From assembly GCF_002443255.2 (NCBI RefSeq), contig NW_019211458.1, forward strand, positions 24,436,757-24,500,756: a DNA stretch of 64,000 bases. The letters are read 5' to 3'. The translations under genes were made by a program, and so were the position numbers. The DNA comes from Varroa destructor (Eukaryota; Arthropoda; Arachnida; Mesostigmata; Varroidae). Under the pieces are notes generated by a model that searched no databases, had not been told where the DNA came from, and worked only from the letters and a program-made list of their open reading frames with translations. Each line of letters opens with the position of its first letter. Position 1 is the stretch's first letter. Of this stretch, positions 24,528 to 34,388 are shown piece after piece.

Positions 24528-26475
24528 TTAAACCTGCCTTCCTAGGCTGAGCTCTGGCATGCCGGGTTCGGTCCCCTTCTGAAAACCTGCAATAGACATC
24601 AAATGACAAAAGTCTATTATATTTTCGTTAGCGTAAAATTGCGTTAATGGTTTAATAAAGTAAAATTGGTTTACCAAGTTTATTAAAGGGAATAGCTCAA
24701 ATGACACCGTCATTGCTAACACGTCTAAGAATCAAAACACATTCTTAGCTTAAGAGCTCAAATGAAAAAAAAAGCTAGTAGTTTAAAATGTGTGTTTTCT
24801 CCTTGCAATAATGGGTTTTAATGAACGTACGGGTGACTATGCTGTTTTGCCTTCTAGAAAGCGGTTTGGATAGAAGACTAGTCCATTAACGCTCTCATCT
24901 CGACAGGCGCGATTACACCCCTCCACCTGCAGCAGTCGTTCAAGTGCTAGCACAGCCGATGTCTTCAAACAAGTGGCCAGCTCTTCTGCGCTAAGGCTAC
25001 CCGCTTCTTCTATTAAAGATACAATTTTATCCTTCCATGCCGACTCATCTAAACTTGATAACTGCACTACCCGTAAACCTGACGTGAATGTAGTTAGTTT
25101 AATTGGGTGCTTGATGCGTTCTAAAGCCGCTAACATATCCTCTGGCGAAAGCAGTCGGAGGCCCCGCGCCCGATTAATACGACAATACGCTTCCGTAAGA
25201 GAGATCATTCCAGATGAGCTTTCGCAGACCGGAAGAAGTACACAAATGATCTCTTGTTGTAACTGATTATCACCGGAGTACCCTACTTGACTTCCAAATT
25301 CAGTGAGACCAATGGAAAGTAGCTGACTACGAAATTGTACAGTTTCATCGTCGGTGAGTCCTTTGTCTTTTGATTTTACCATAAGCTTCTGCGAAAGTTC
25401 GACCATGTCTTTTGCTGAGGCCATCAAATTTGATAAATCTTCAAATGCTGCTGAAATATACAGATCCGTTTGTTCGGCCCTAGTTTGAATTTTCTTCTGT
25501 ATTCCACCGATACCAATTCCATGTCCCTTACGAGCAACTCCGTACAGCCATTCCTTAGCACAAAGAGCAGCCTCCAATCTCTGTAAAAAATCCTTGCATC
25601 CGCCACCTCGAAACGAAAGTCGGAATGTCAGCTCAGAGCTGACCGCAACGATAATTTTCTCACTTTTCGTCCATGTGCCAGCATCGAATGAAGTGCTCAA
25701 TATTTTATCTAGATTCATCGAAAAAACCTGCGGACCAATCCAAAGCAGGCGTTGGTTTGTCAACTTCAAAAGGCCCCTTCCATGAACGAGGTGCTTTTCC
25801 TCGTACAGTGCAACCAAGTCTGCGGCAGTTACTACTCGTTCACCTGGCAACATTGCATCTGCGCTGTTCACCCAATACTCTGAGAACGCCATCGTTTTGC
25901 TGAGCGCTTAACACTGCCTAATCACGAACCCACAAACATCAATTGAGGAAGTGATAAGCTCCGATGTACACAACCGCTTCTATATTACTCAATCACACCA
26001 CATCACTATTCACAAATTATAAATCGAATCATTTCTTATTGAATTTGATCGTTCACGATGCACCAGCAGGATTAGCTGGGTATCAATCAAAGCATCGTCA
26101 TAGAACCAAAACAAACGTCAACTCCGCGGAAGCAAATCGACGGAACCGCGATGCTTAAATGAGATTCTTGCTTGCGCACTTACATGCAGAATATGCTCGA
26201 AGGGCATACTTGCTGTGGCTGCCGATTCAAGTTCTGCGCAAGTCATTTGAAATATTTCATCGAACTAAGACTAAAGTTGTTGCTGTTAGTAGCACCCGCC
26301 GGCTGGAAAGAGAGCCAGCACATAGGCAAAATGTTGTCTTTATTAGATTCAACTTACCGAGGTAGACGACTGTTGGTATGAAACCCCAATGGAAAGCGAC
26401 TTTCCCAATCTCAGTCACGACTAGGAGGGCAGATCTTATCGGGCCATTCTTTGGTTTTCTATAAACTTTGTCCAT
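24528..26475 (-). CDS. TOMM7: Mitochondrial import receptor subunit TOM7 (two exons)
   Basis: Tom7 is a small tail-anchored subunit of the TOM complex in the mitochondrial outer membrane, where it modulates assembly of the Tom40 channel complex. Exon 1 is 26475-26358 (ATG to donor CTCG|gtaagt, phase 1) and exon 2 is 24586-24528 (acceptor tattgcag to TAA). The join gives 58 residues against about 55 in animal homologues. The diagnostic core is clear: FHWGFIPTVVYLG at the membrane segment (residues about 28-40), then FQKGTEPGMPEL at the C-terminal side, split by the intron inside the Gly codon. The N-terminal 25 residues are basic and less conserved, as is usual for the family. The 1771-bp intron holds the whole VPS36 gene on the same strand. 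The sequence alone does not show how expression of the two is coordinated. Confidence 0.93.
24817..24822 (-). terminator. Possible VPS36 poly(A) signal ATTAAA
   Basis: ATTAAA lies on the minus strand 14 bases past the VPS36 stop codon and inside the TOMM7 intron. It would let VPS36 end before the TOMM7 second exon. Such hexamers are common by chance in AT-rich DNA. Confidence 0.35.
24837..25892 (-). CDS. VPS36: Vacuolar protein-sorting-associated protein 36 (ESCRT-II), intronless
   Basis: VPS36 is the ESCRT-II subunit that binds ubiquitin and phosphoinositide through its GLUE domain and joins VPS22 and VPS25 to sort cargo at endosomes. The 351-residue ORF is complete in one exon. Residues 1 to about 115 have the GLUE/PH-like pattern (HGRGLLKLTNQRLLWIG at 37-53; FRLSFRGGGCKDFLQRLEAA near 90-109). 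The linker is GIGIGGIQKK. Residues about 145-345 are the EAP30 winged-helix region, with AFEDLSNLMASAKDMVELSQ (149-168), MISLTEAYCRINRARGLRLL (229-248), SPEDMLAAL and the C-terminal CRDESVNGLVFYPNRF. It is slightly shorter than the human protein, mainly in the GLUE loops. ATG 25892 is chosen because the family match begins just after it. It lies inside the single TOMM7 intron, in the same orientation. Lack of introns fits either ancestral intron loss or an old retrocopy; no poly(A) tract was seen. Confidence 0.95.
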   Translation of the reverse strand: MAFSEYWVNSADAMLPGERVVTAADLVALYEEKHLVHGRGLLKLTNQRLLWIGPQVFSMNLDKILSTSFDAGTWTKSEKIIVAVSSELTFRLSFRGGGCKDFLQRLEAALCAKEWLYGVARKGHGIGIGGIQKKIQTRAEQTDLYISAAFEDLSNLMASAKDMVELSQKLMVKSKDKGLTDDETVQFRSQLLSIGLTEFGSQVGYSGDNQLQQEIICVLLPVCESSSGMISLTEAYCRINRARGLRLLSPEDMLAALERIKHPIKLTTFTSGLRVVQLSSLDESAWKDKIVSLIEEAGSLSAEELATCLKTSAVLALERLLQVEGCNRACRDESVNGLVFYPNRFLEGKTA

Positions 26476-27307
26476 CGTGACGTCTGGGTATGCCTTTGCG
26501 ACAACCAGCCTGAAGACGTTGAAACAATAAGAACTAACTGACCTTTCGGATCAGTGCGAAGTGGCAGCTACTGAATGATGATCATGGTCACTATCTGCTC
26601 GAGTTTGTATGGAATGAGGGCGGTCAACAATCAATGACCTAGCTTCAACAAGATCGTATTGAATGATGTCTAAAAGAAAGATTTTCCCATATTTCTCGCT
26701 TAGTATCTCAAAGTTGTGTACATTTAAGTAAGCAACACATATGTTATGTACCTTATTATACAATTAAAGCAATTTGAATGAACAAAGAAAGCTATCGTTA
26801 TGTACAGATTTCTTAGTTTACACAAGTTAACAGAGACGAGTAAATAGTTGATTTCTAGTTAAACGCAAATAGTTATATAGTGCTGTGTACGTAATAATTC
26901 TTTTTCTCCTGTTGGGTATAGATAATATTTAGATTCGATTTCAAAGAAGTAAAGACTCATTGACAAATATATCTTTGGGGCACATGTTAACCAAAACTAC
27001 ATTGACAGATATGCCCTCTATCGGTTCTGTTAAACAAATTTACATAGCAGTTGCAAGCAGTCTATTTTCGTTCAGTGCTCTTTCACTACGGACAGCGTCA
27101 AATCGGCTTCGCAACAACAATAACAGTTATGAAAAATAGTCAGAGATTAGACTAGCGAGTTATGTTCATATGATTTGTTTGTCAAATGATTTGGGAAATA
27201 TCCTTTCTTCACTCTTGGCCGAATGAGAACCGTCGTCAAATCAAGCTAGACCCGCTGCTCGCAATAAAAGGCCAACATATTCTTCAAATCCTACTAACAG
27301 CGTTGTC
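26476..27307. other. TOMM7 upstream region, no recognised gene
   Basis: About 830 bases upstream of the TOMM7 start. No coding family is seen on either strand. Promoter elements would be expected here, but no convincing TATA box or initiator could be assigned by eye. Confidence 0.4.
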
Positions 27308-27493
27308 TTAATTTCCTAATACGCCTCCAAGGAGATTTCCCAGCCCGAACATGGAAAAAAGTCTTTTAACCACCCCTAGGACACCTTGTATTATATTGTC
27401 ACCACGAAGAAATCCCCCAAGCAGACCACCGAATAAACTGCCGTTACCTACAATGACAAAAAAATTGTTGTTTTTTCTGTTGTTAGAAGACAT
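27308..27493 (-). CDS. Small Gly/Leu-rich hydrophobic ORF, or terminal exon of an unknown gene
   Basis: A complete 61-residue ORF starts at ATG 27493. Its N-terminal 15 residues are Asn-rich and its C-terminal part is amphipathic and glycine-rich (GSLFGGLLGGFL, then VVKRLFSMFGLGNLLGGVLG), ending in TAA. The DNA also carries a textbook acceptor inside the ORF (tttttttgtcattgtag, exon from 27447, phase 1). The Gly-rich part could therefore be a terminal exon, and the ATG reading may be chance. A donor CTTCAAA|gtaagt at 28703-28704 ends an open frame in matching phase 1 and could be the preceding exon. No family is recognised. The alternation of small and bulky hydrophobic residues suggests membrane association. 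Confidence 0.35.
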   Translation of the reverse strand: MSSNNRKNNNFFVIVGNGSLFGGLLGGFLRGDNIIQGVLGVVKRLFSMFGLGNLLGGVLGN

Positions 27494-30400
27494 TTTGCTA
27501 AATTGCGTCTAGAAAGTGATCTGCCCTAAACCAAATCACTTTCTAAACATAGACACAAATATGAACAAATTATTATTATTATTATGGACAAATATGAACG
27601 CATTAGGTCTATCGCAGTACGACAAGTTACTAGTAGCATTTCGATACTATTAAAATAATTTATTAACGTACGTCTTACTTTTCCTTACTAACATAAAATG
27701 TATGAGCACTATTCGTATGCATATCGTATTAATAAATACGGGACACACACAAATAAATCGAGTATTTAGAAACATTGTTCAAACCTATCGGGGGTTACTA
27801 AGCTCCGACCCATTGAAATGTTCACGATTTCTTCCTTGAGTCAAACAGAAAGGGCAGTTTCCCTGAGAAGTTCTATTGAATTCAACTATTTCGAGTGAGG
27901 CTTTGTGACATATACGAGATTTCATTTCTGCCGTCTAGCCGTATCTACTCACCGGACGTATGGGCCGGTCGCGAAGCGTTACTCATAGGATGTAGTCTCG
28001 AACGCATCGCATTTATAGTCATATCGAAAGATCTTTATCTGAAACGATAGTATTGCAAAATCTCAAAAGCATGAGTAGCATTATCTGTCTCGGCCCATGG
28101 TTTAAATATAATCTTACATATGCAAAAAAGTTGCCGGACTTCTATATAGTTGTTTATATCTGCCGTTGGTATTGTCTACCGAGCAAACGGTATCGCTAAC
28201 AAATGAGCATGTTATGAATCGGTCCAATGATATATTCGAATTAATTGATATCGTACATAAGTATAGTATATGATATTCCAGCAATTGGAGAACTTGCAAC
28301 GATTCATCAATTGGAACACGTCGAAAAAAATTAATAACCTCAAAAATTAACTAATCATCTTGATATAATTAACTAGGGTGCTCTATTTAGATACGATAAA
28401 TAGGCGTTATTCATAGGGCTTTGTCTGATATTTAGAGGTTGAAGGTTTATCTAGTTATTGACCGGCCAATAGGCTCCATCTAATCACGACCCATATAGTA
28501 TGAAGTACATGGTATTAGTAGAAGAAATCACAGATAAGTACGCCACCCGAAATGCAAACTCTAGAATAAATCCATGATATACTCAACCACAGTCTTTACA
28601 ACAGAGCCTTATGTGCCGTTCCAGCTCTACCTCCGGAACCATTAGACGACACCTTATCCCGGCTCCGTAGTATGTCCTTTTTGATAAGTTATCATACACT
28701 TACTTTGAAGAATTAGCTTCTTCCTAGTGCTGCCGTAATTAGCCTTCTTCTGAATAATCAACCTTGTTATTGCCGCAATGCACTTTTGACACTGGCTACT
28801 TTGCATCAATGGAAGAGATAACTGGTTGGCTTTTTGAAATGCTCGGTAAGATGGATTTGCCACGTGGTTAGTGGCCGTCCTCGAGTTGCGTTTTAAGAGT
28901 GCAATTGGTTTCAATTATATTTGTAATCATCCAATTAGACGACACTCGAGGTAAATATTTGAGCTTCGGCGAAAAATGGGCCATGTAAATATCAGCTAGA
29001 ATCAATAATCCCTGAAAACGGGTTGGTGCTATATGTTAACAGGGCAAAAAAACGGAGGACACGTATTAAACAGTAGTTTTTTTAATCTACACTTGAGAAA
29101 AGAGATGTGAAATTGATATGTTGCTTAGCTACATTCGACAGCACCGGCAAAATTTACTGTCCGCCTTATCTACGCCCAGTTTAGCCTGGGCATTAACAGA
29201 CATTTCATTTTGTGCTGGGAAGCCGAATTTCTCCACCGCTTCGTCTCTGGGTAGGACTTTGATTCAGTGGCGACGCAATGAACTCGACCTTTGGCCGACA
29301 GACTGAAAGTTGAAAACCCAACTGATCATAACGGTAGAACAAGCTGAAATTACTAACTATTATCACCGTTTCTCTAACAAATCATACTCGTCGTGTCCTC
29401 TATGTATGCATAATACATAGTATATATTATAGTGATCATTTTAACTCTGTAACACGTCCTCTAAATCACTCTCAAATATGGAGTGGTACGCTGTGCTTCT
29501 ACCAGAGAAGTCAGATAGCGTTCAGAGAAATGCGTCTGTGAACTACTACTCTACTGTATTACGCGGTTTCAACTTGGCGTGAAAATGCACTTTTTTATTC
29601 TGCTGTGTATAATAATCATAGTGAAATGTTTATTTTGTTTCAGATTTTTTTTAGTTAAGTTGAGGTATTTTCGTGGGATACTAATAGGATAATCTAGCAA
29701 GAAACGCGCTAATATAATTTTTATTTGGTCCAAATCGGTAAGTTGTAACGTAATTCATAGACATAAGCATACTTAGCTTTAACATTGCTACTTATAGCTA
29801 GCTGTTCTCGATGTCGATCTCAATTAATAATGTGCTTCAGACATAAACTGTTAAAATTTAATGACTGAAGCATGGCGATTCAAATTAAAGTACATTTAAA
29901 TGTATAAAGTTACTAAACAAGTAAAATGAGGAGGAATGGCCGTATGGATGAAATAATTTCTTTATCACAGCAAAGAATCGAATTGCTGAGACTTTTTTTT
30001 TCTCGTTTTATAGATTTCGAAATTATTCACGCTTTAAGAAAATTCAAAATATTATTTGAAGGTGCTACATATTTTCAATTAGTTCAATGGATGGCAACAG
30101 TCAAACATACAACCCATTGACATAAAAACTGACATTTAAAGCTGCGAGAACCGAAATCGACAAACAGGTCTAAAGCGTTAATAGTTTCAAAGATTGAATC
30201 AGAAAGATGCAAGCTTGTTCTATTTAGTGGTTGTGGCCTCGAACTAAAGGTTCAACTTACAATTCGATTTGTGTTCGTAGTAAAAATAACGGCAGCGTTG
30301 CTCGGTGGAGTAGCTATGTTGGCGAAACGCTTCAGTTGCGACTTTTATGGGGAGAAGATTTTTCTAAGGGACGCAAGGAGGCTGTGTGCTCGACTATAGA

Positions 30401-31347
30401 TGTTTCATGTATAATTCTAAATAGGGTGATGTGTATTTACATATAAAACATATAGCTGTATCATATAATGGTAGTAAAAGTTCAATTTGACTCGTGCTAG
30501 TGTATAGCTATTTGATCCTTTACAGATTTTTCCTGCATACAGAACAAATTTAATTATGTGCCCCTTTTTCGGTCTCGGTCAAACTAGTTTTCAACTAGGT
30601 TTTTCTCGTACAAAAACATGAAATTTCAGAACATAACATGGTGAACAGTTGGTTTAAAGGTAGGCAGAGATATATAGTAAAGATAAGAGTGGGTCCGATA
30701 ACCGAGATTAATGCTCGACCTATTTCATTTGCTGAAAAAGTGTCTTGCCTTGTTCCGTAGATCTATGCTTGTTTGTCCACTTAACTCTGTAAATTATTGT
30801 CAATCCTTATCGGTTGCGTTGCCGCGGCTATTCAGTGTTTACTGGAATTTTTTAGCGTGAAAAGTCACAACATCGTTCCGAATTTCTTCATTGCCATGTG
30901 CCATGGTAACGAGTTGTTTCTGAACGAAAAATCTCTGTTAAGTGCATGTGCCTGCCTCTGATCTAACCCATCACTGAACTGCTCTACTTCGCCGAAATTG
31001 TGCTGACGCGTTAAAACGCTTGTTCGTTACGAGACGCGTTTGCGGCACACAGGAAGACCACACCAGCATAGTTCAATAGTTGCTACCGGACGGCTCTTTG
31101 CAAGAAGCTAAATGTAAACGAGGATTTCCGACGCTGACAAAAAGGTAAAGCTGGACAAAAGGACAAACGAACTCATGCTGAAGGAGTAGACGTCCTGTCT
31201 AACCAATTTAGACTGATAGGAATCGAGGCTCGCCTCACGCCGCGTACAAGTGAAGGAATGACGGCTTGGCAATGACTTGAACTCAATTCGGCCGAACCGT
31301 ATTGAGTAACAGTAGCTGTATTTAAATCGCAGTGGTTTATGATTGTA
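27494..31347. other. No recognised gene
   Basis: Short open frames occur on both strands. One is a minus-strand stretch at about 28704-28914 ending in a strong gtaagt donor. Another is a plus-strand frame open for about 90 codons from about 30132 to 30405 without an ATG. None matches a known family. A (TTA)n microsatellite is at about 27570-27585. Confidence 0.35.
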
Positions 31348-31396
31348 AGTCAGTCAGTCAGTCAGTCAGTCAGCCAGCCAGCCAGCCAGCCAGCCA
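31348..31396 (+). repeat. Compound tetranucleotide microsatellite (AGTC)n then (AGCC)n
   Basis: About six AGTC units pass directly into about six AGCC units. The two blocks differ by one T-to-C change per unit, which suggests one point-mutated unit spread by slippage. An open frame runs through it, reading SVSQS then PASQPA, but this is most likely non-coding. Confidence 0.9.
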
Positions 31397-32501
31397 ATCG
31401 AACCAAGGTTGTTTATCAGGTGAACATGCGCATGCAGGAACGGTGGACGCAAGAAAGTCGATTTTTCTGCGTTATTTATATAACGTGTTGCTGTGAAGCG
31501 TTTTTCATAATTGTTAAATTATGGGGCTATGTGAAACAATGAAGGGGATAGCTGCATAATCGGTTCTGTCTTCTATGAATTGCTCGATCAATATGGATTG
31601 AAAGTGAGGTGCTATCGATAGATTATGGGTAAGAATAATCTTTCAAGAGAATGATCCGTCTGAAGTAATGGCCACCAAAGGTTTAACAGCGGTATTTTAA
31701 CAGTTTCGACATTTTTAATAGCAGAAAAAGCTATGTTTGTTTCTCGGAAGAACTGCCAGTTTAACCATTCTATTAAATATTCAGTCTGTGCTAGCGTAAA
31801 TATTATTATTTTTTTTTGCAGTAGAATGCAATGAAGACATCTTTAGTGTTTAACCTGCATAATAAATATGGGGTGTCACTGCGTTAATTTCACTACCTAG
31901 CGCAATACGTTCACCAATCTATTTTGATAACGCAAACGCCCACATCGACATTAGACGTTTACAGAAAAAATATTGAAGTTATGTCAAAGCGAATGCTATT
32001 TACGCAACTGTATTTACAGAATCTGACCGACCAGAATGCTTTTGAGTGTGTTGAGAGAGCCCTAGACCTCTTATTGCCATGCTAGCTCTACTGTAGCATT
32101 AAAATAATCTGCTGTGAGTATTTCAGAATATTATTTAGATGATCAGTGACGATGATTAATGACCGCTGGAAAATAAATGGCAAAAAAAAATTTCTTACAG
32201 CAGGAGGGCTGTGAAGCCATTGGTTGCCGCCCTGTATCACTATCGTCTGATCGACATTATTATAGTTCGATTGCATGGGTTTCTTCGATGAGAAACTGGT
32301 CTAGCCGTAGTGAAAAAGACAGAAAGAAGTAAAACAGCCTGATCTTCGTGTAGGACGATGTCGATATGCGCCAGAGGAACTGAAATGGCAACGTCATGAG
32401 GGTTATCAAGCAAATAATCGATATCGCTTTTCCTTACCTACAACTGGTCAACAACAGAACAGGAGATGAACGCCTTCGAAGCTGCCCTCGGTTAGCGGCA
32501 T

Positions 32502-32879
32502 TCACAGCGTCGGACTCTTACTTGATTGGCGTTTTTGCATGTGTTTTTTTTTTTTAGAAAAACAGCGATGATCACGAACGAGACGCTCTATGTGCTGGAT
32601 ATCGGTTAATAGTGTGACAATTAGATTCGATAGAATAATATTAATGATGGTTAACTCACAGTCAATTGAACTCTTATCAGATCCCAATATTTGCAATAAG
32701 GTTATTATTAAGTGCTTCAAATCCTCTTTGTTGATATCTCGTACAACGTTAAAGATAATGTTATCGTTTGTTCTCAATGTATTGTTTACAGTTTGTGTGG
32801 TTACATCATTTCTGTAGGAGTTAAAAAAGGAAGAAGGTTCTTCGGCGATGACGGGAGCGGTAACGTGGCCTCTTGCCAT
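32502..32879 (-). CDS. Uncharacterised 125-residue ORF, antisense to a plus-strand exon
   Basis: The ORF runs from ATG 32879 to TGA 32502. The translation is a normal-looking soluble protein with helical, amphipathic stretches (DINKEDLKHLIITLLQILG, then LTDIQHIERLVRDH) and a basic tail (KKKKHMQKR). I recognise no domain. It overlaps in antisense the candidate plus-strand exon at 32818-32926, which has splice signals, so at most one of the two is likely to be the main product. An ORF of this length can arise by chance in a 64-kb window. Confidence 0.2.
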   Translation of the reverse strand: MARGHVTAPVIAEEPSSFFNSYRNDVTTQTVNNTLRTNDNIIFNVVRDINKEDLKHLIITLLQILGSDKSSIDCELTIINIILSNLIVTLLTDIQHIERLVRDHRCFSKKKKHMQKRQSSKSPTL

Positions 32880-33966
32880 GGGGGAGTTTGAAGCGGCGTA
32901 TCGTCAAAAAGAAGGTCCCCTTGTCGGTAAGTGGCACCTACTCAAATGATAAATTTACTTAGAATAAGTTTGGAAGATACAATAATATATATATATATAT
33001 ATATATTATTGTATCTTCCAAATATATATATATATATAGCTTTGAATACATACATGCACATTTCTAATAAACGAAAACTCGTGCAAATATAACAAACATT
33101 CACGTCCTAAAGTTCATTGTCGAAAGTTAAAATATAGCTTTTTCCCGAACCTTGACATAATCTTACGAAAGTTATGCGGTATAACTAACCTTACTGGTTC
33201 ATCATAAGGCAATTTCATAACAAGGCAAATCTACTGGCGGTACGACTTTTGTATTTGTAGTATTTATACATAGTTGTCCCTATGGCATCCTTATACCGCA
33301 TCTAAGTGCAGCTTCTTGGATCCTAATGAATTGGACAACGCACTGCCGTCGCTCATAGTGCCACTGTGATTATTATTATAGGTTTAGTACCGCCAAGCAT
33401 CGTTCGACCTAGGGACGGTAACTTCTAGCTTTAATTCTTCGAACAGCACGTCGGATCGACGATGATCTAGCACGTATTAGTAATTTACGCAATATGAAAC
33501 GAATCAGACGCGGTAAGTGGGATTGAACAACAACAGGGACGATTCTAACATGTACAAATTACTATAAACTTAATCCAATGCTTTTTGTTGTCTGTGTACA
33601 TCTCTAACGAAAGATAAATTGATAGCGACAGTTGATTTTCTATTGAAAGCTCTTTCTCTATTTCTATCTGATACGATAATTAGTTGTAACATGTTGTTAC
33701 AAACTATTCTCCGAGTAAGTTTTCGCTAGTTCTTACTTAATTTCTTGTTCCCTGATCCAGGATAGACCTTATAACAACACTTAAGTAACCTTGCGAAAGG
33801 TTGGCGAACAGCATTGGTGCACCGTGCGTGAGGTTGTCTATGATTCAATGGTATGCTGTAATATTTTTCTGTGTTTTTAGAAATGCTAACGGCGTGTATA
33901 CGTTTGTATACGAACTGCCCCGAAGGTTGGGGTGCACAACTGTACGCACGTATGCTCGTCAATTGA
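32818..33966 (+). CDS. Candidate three-exon gene 3' part, unknown product
   Basis: Exon a, 32818-32926, lies between acceptor catttctgtag and donor GTCG|gtaagt and leaves in phase 1. Exon b, 33447-33512, lies between acceptor cgaacag and donor CGCG|gtaagt (phase 1 in and out). Exon c, 33881-33966, follows a strong acceptor (tttttctgtgtttttag) and ends at TGA. Phases agree throughout, giving 86 codons plus the stop. The reading is charged and helical (EFEAAYRQKEGPLVARRIDD, then ISNLRNMKRIRREMLTACI). It may start at one of two Met codons in exon a (32848 or 32878) or further upstream. No family is recognised. It ends about 420 bases before the LDL-receptor-like gene on the same strand. Confidence 0.4.
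32969..33022. repeat. Perfect 54-bp palindrome with (AT)n core
   Basis: The left arm TTTGGAAGATACAATAAT is repeated exactly as its reverse complement on the right, with pure alternating AT between, so the whole 54 bases equal their own reverse complement. A further (AT)n run follows. It sits in the first intron of the candidate three-exon gene and should extrude a cruciform or fold as a hairpin in RNA. Confidence 0.95.
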
Positions 33967-34388
33967 CGACTTTAGCCTTCTCTTTGAGTGAGGAGGTCTG
34001 AGAGAGAGTTCATTGTCTTTACGCTAAGGCGCAAGATCATGCTGAGGGCTAGTGAGTTCAGTATCGACGCGGTGGCGGCGACGTTGTTCCTTTAGTTCTC
34101 CAACCGCACTTTGAAACCACAGAAGCTGAACTCATTAAGATTGACTTCAAATGAACGCGGATCGATAGGAGAGATTTAGAAGCCGCCGCAGCAGCTAGGC
34201 TTCTTGCGTTGGCAGCAGTGCCATAACGTACGAGATTTTGATACGTTTAAAAAATGATTCAATCCATCTTGTCGATCCATAACACGCTGCAGTGTATCGT
34301 GTTTTAATAACAATGTTTTACGAAACCAGGCTTGCTGGGAATTAAACAGCACCAATAATAGACTTTTGATGGTTATATCAAGGACAAG

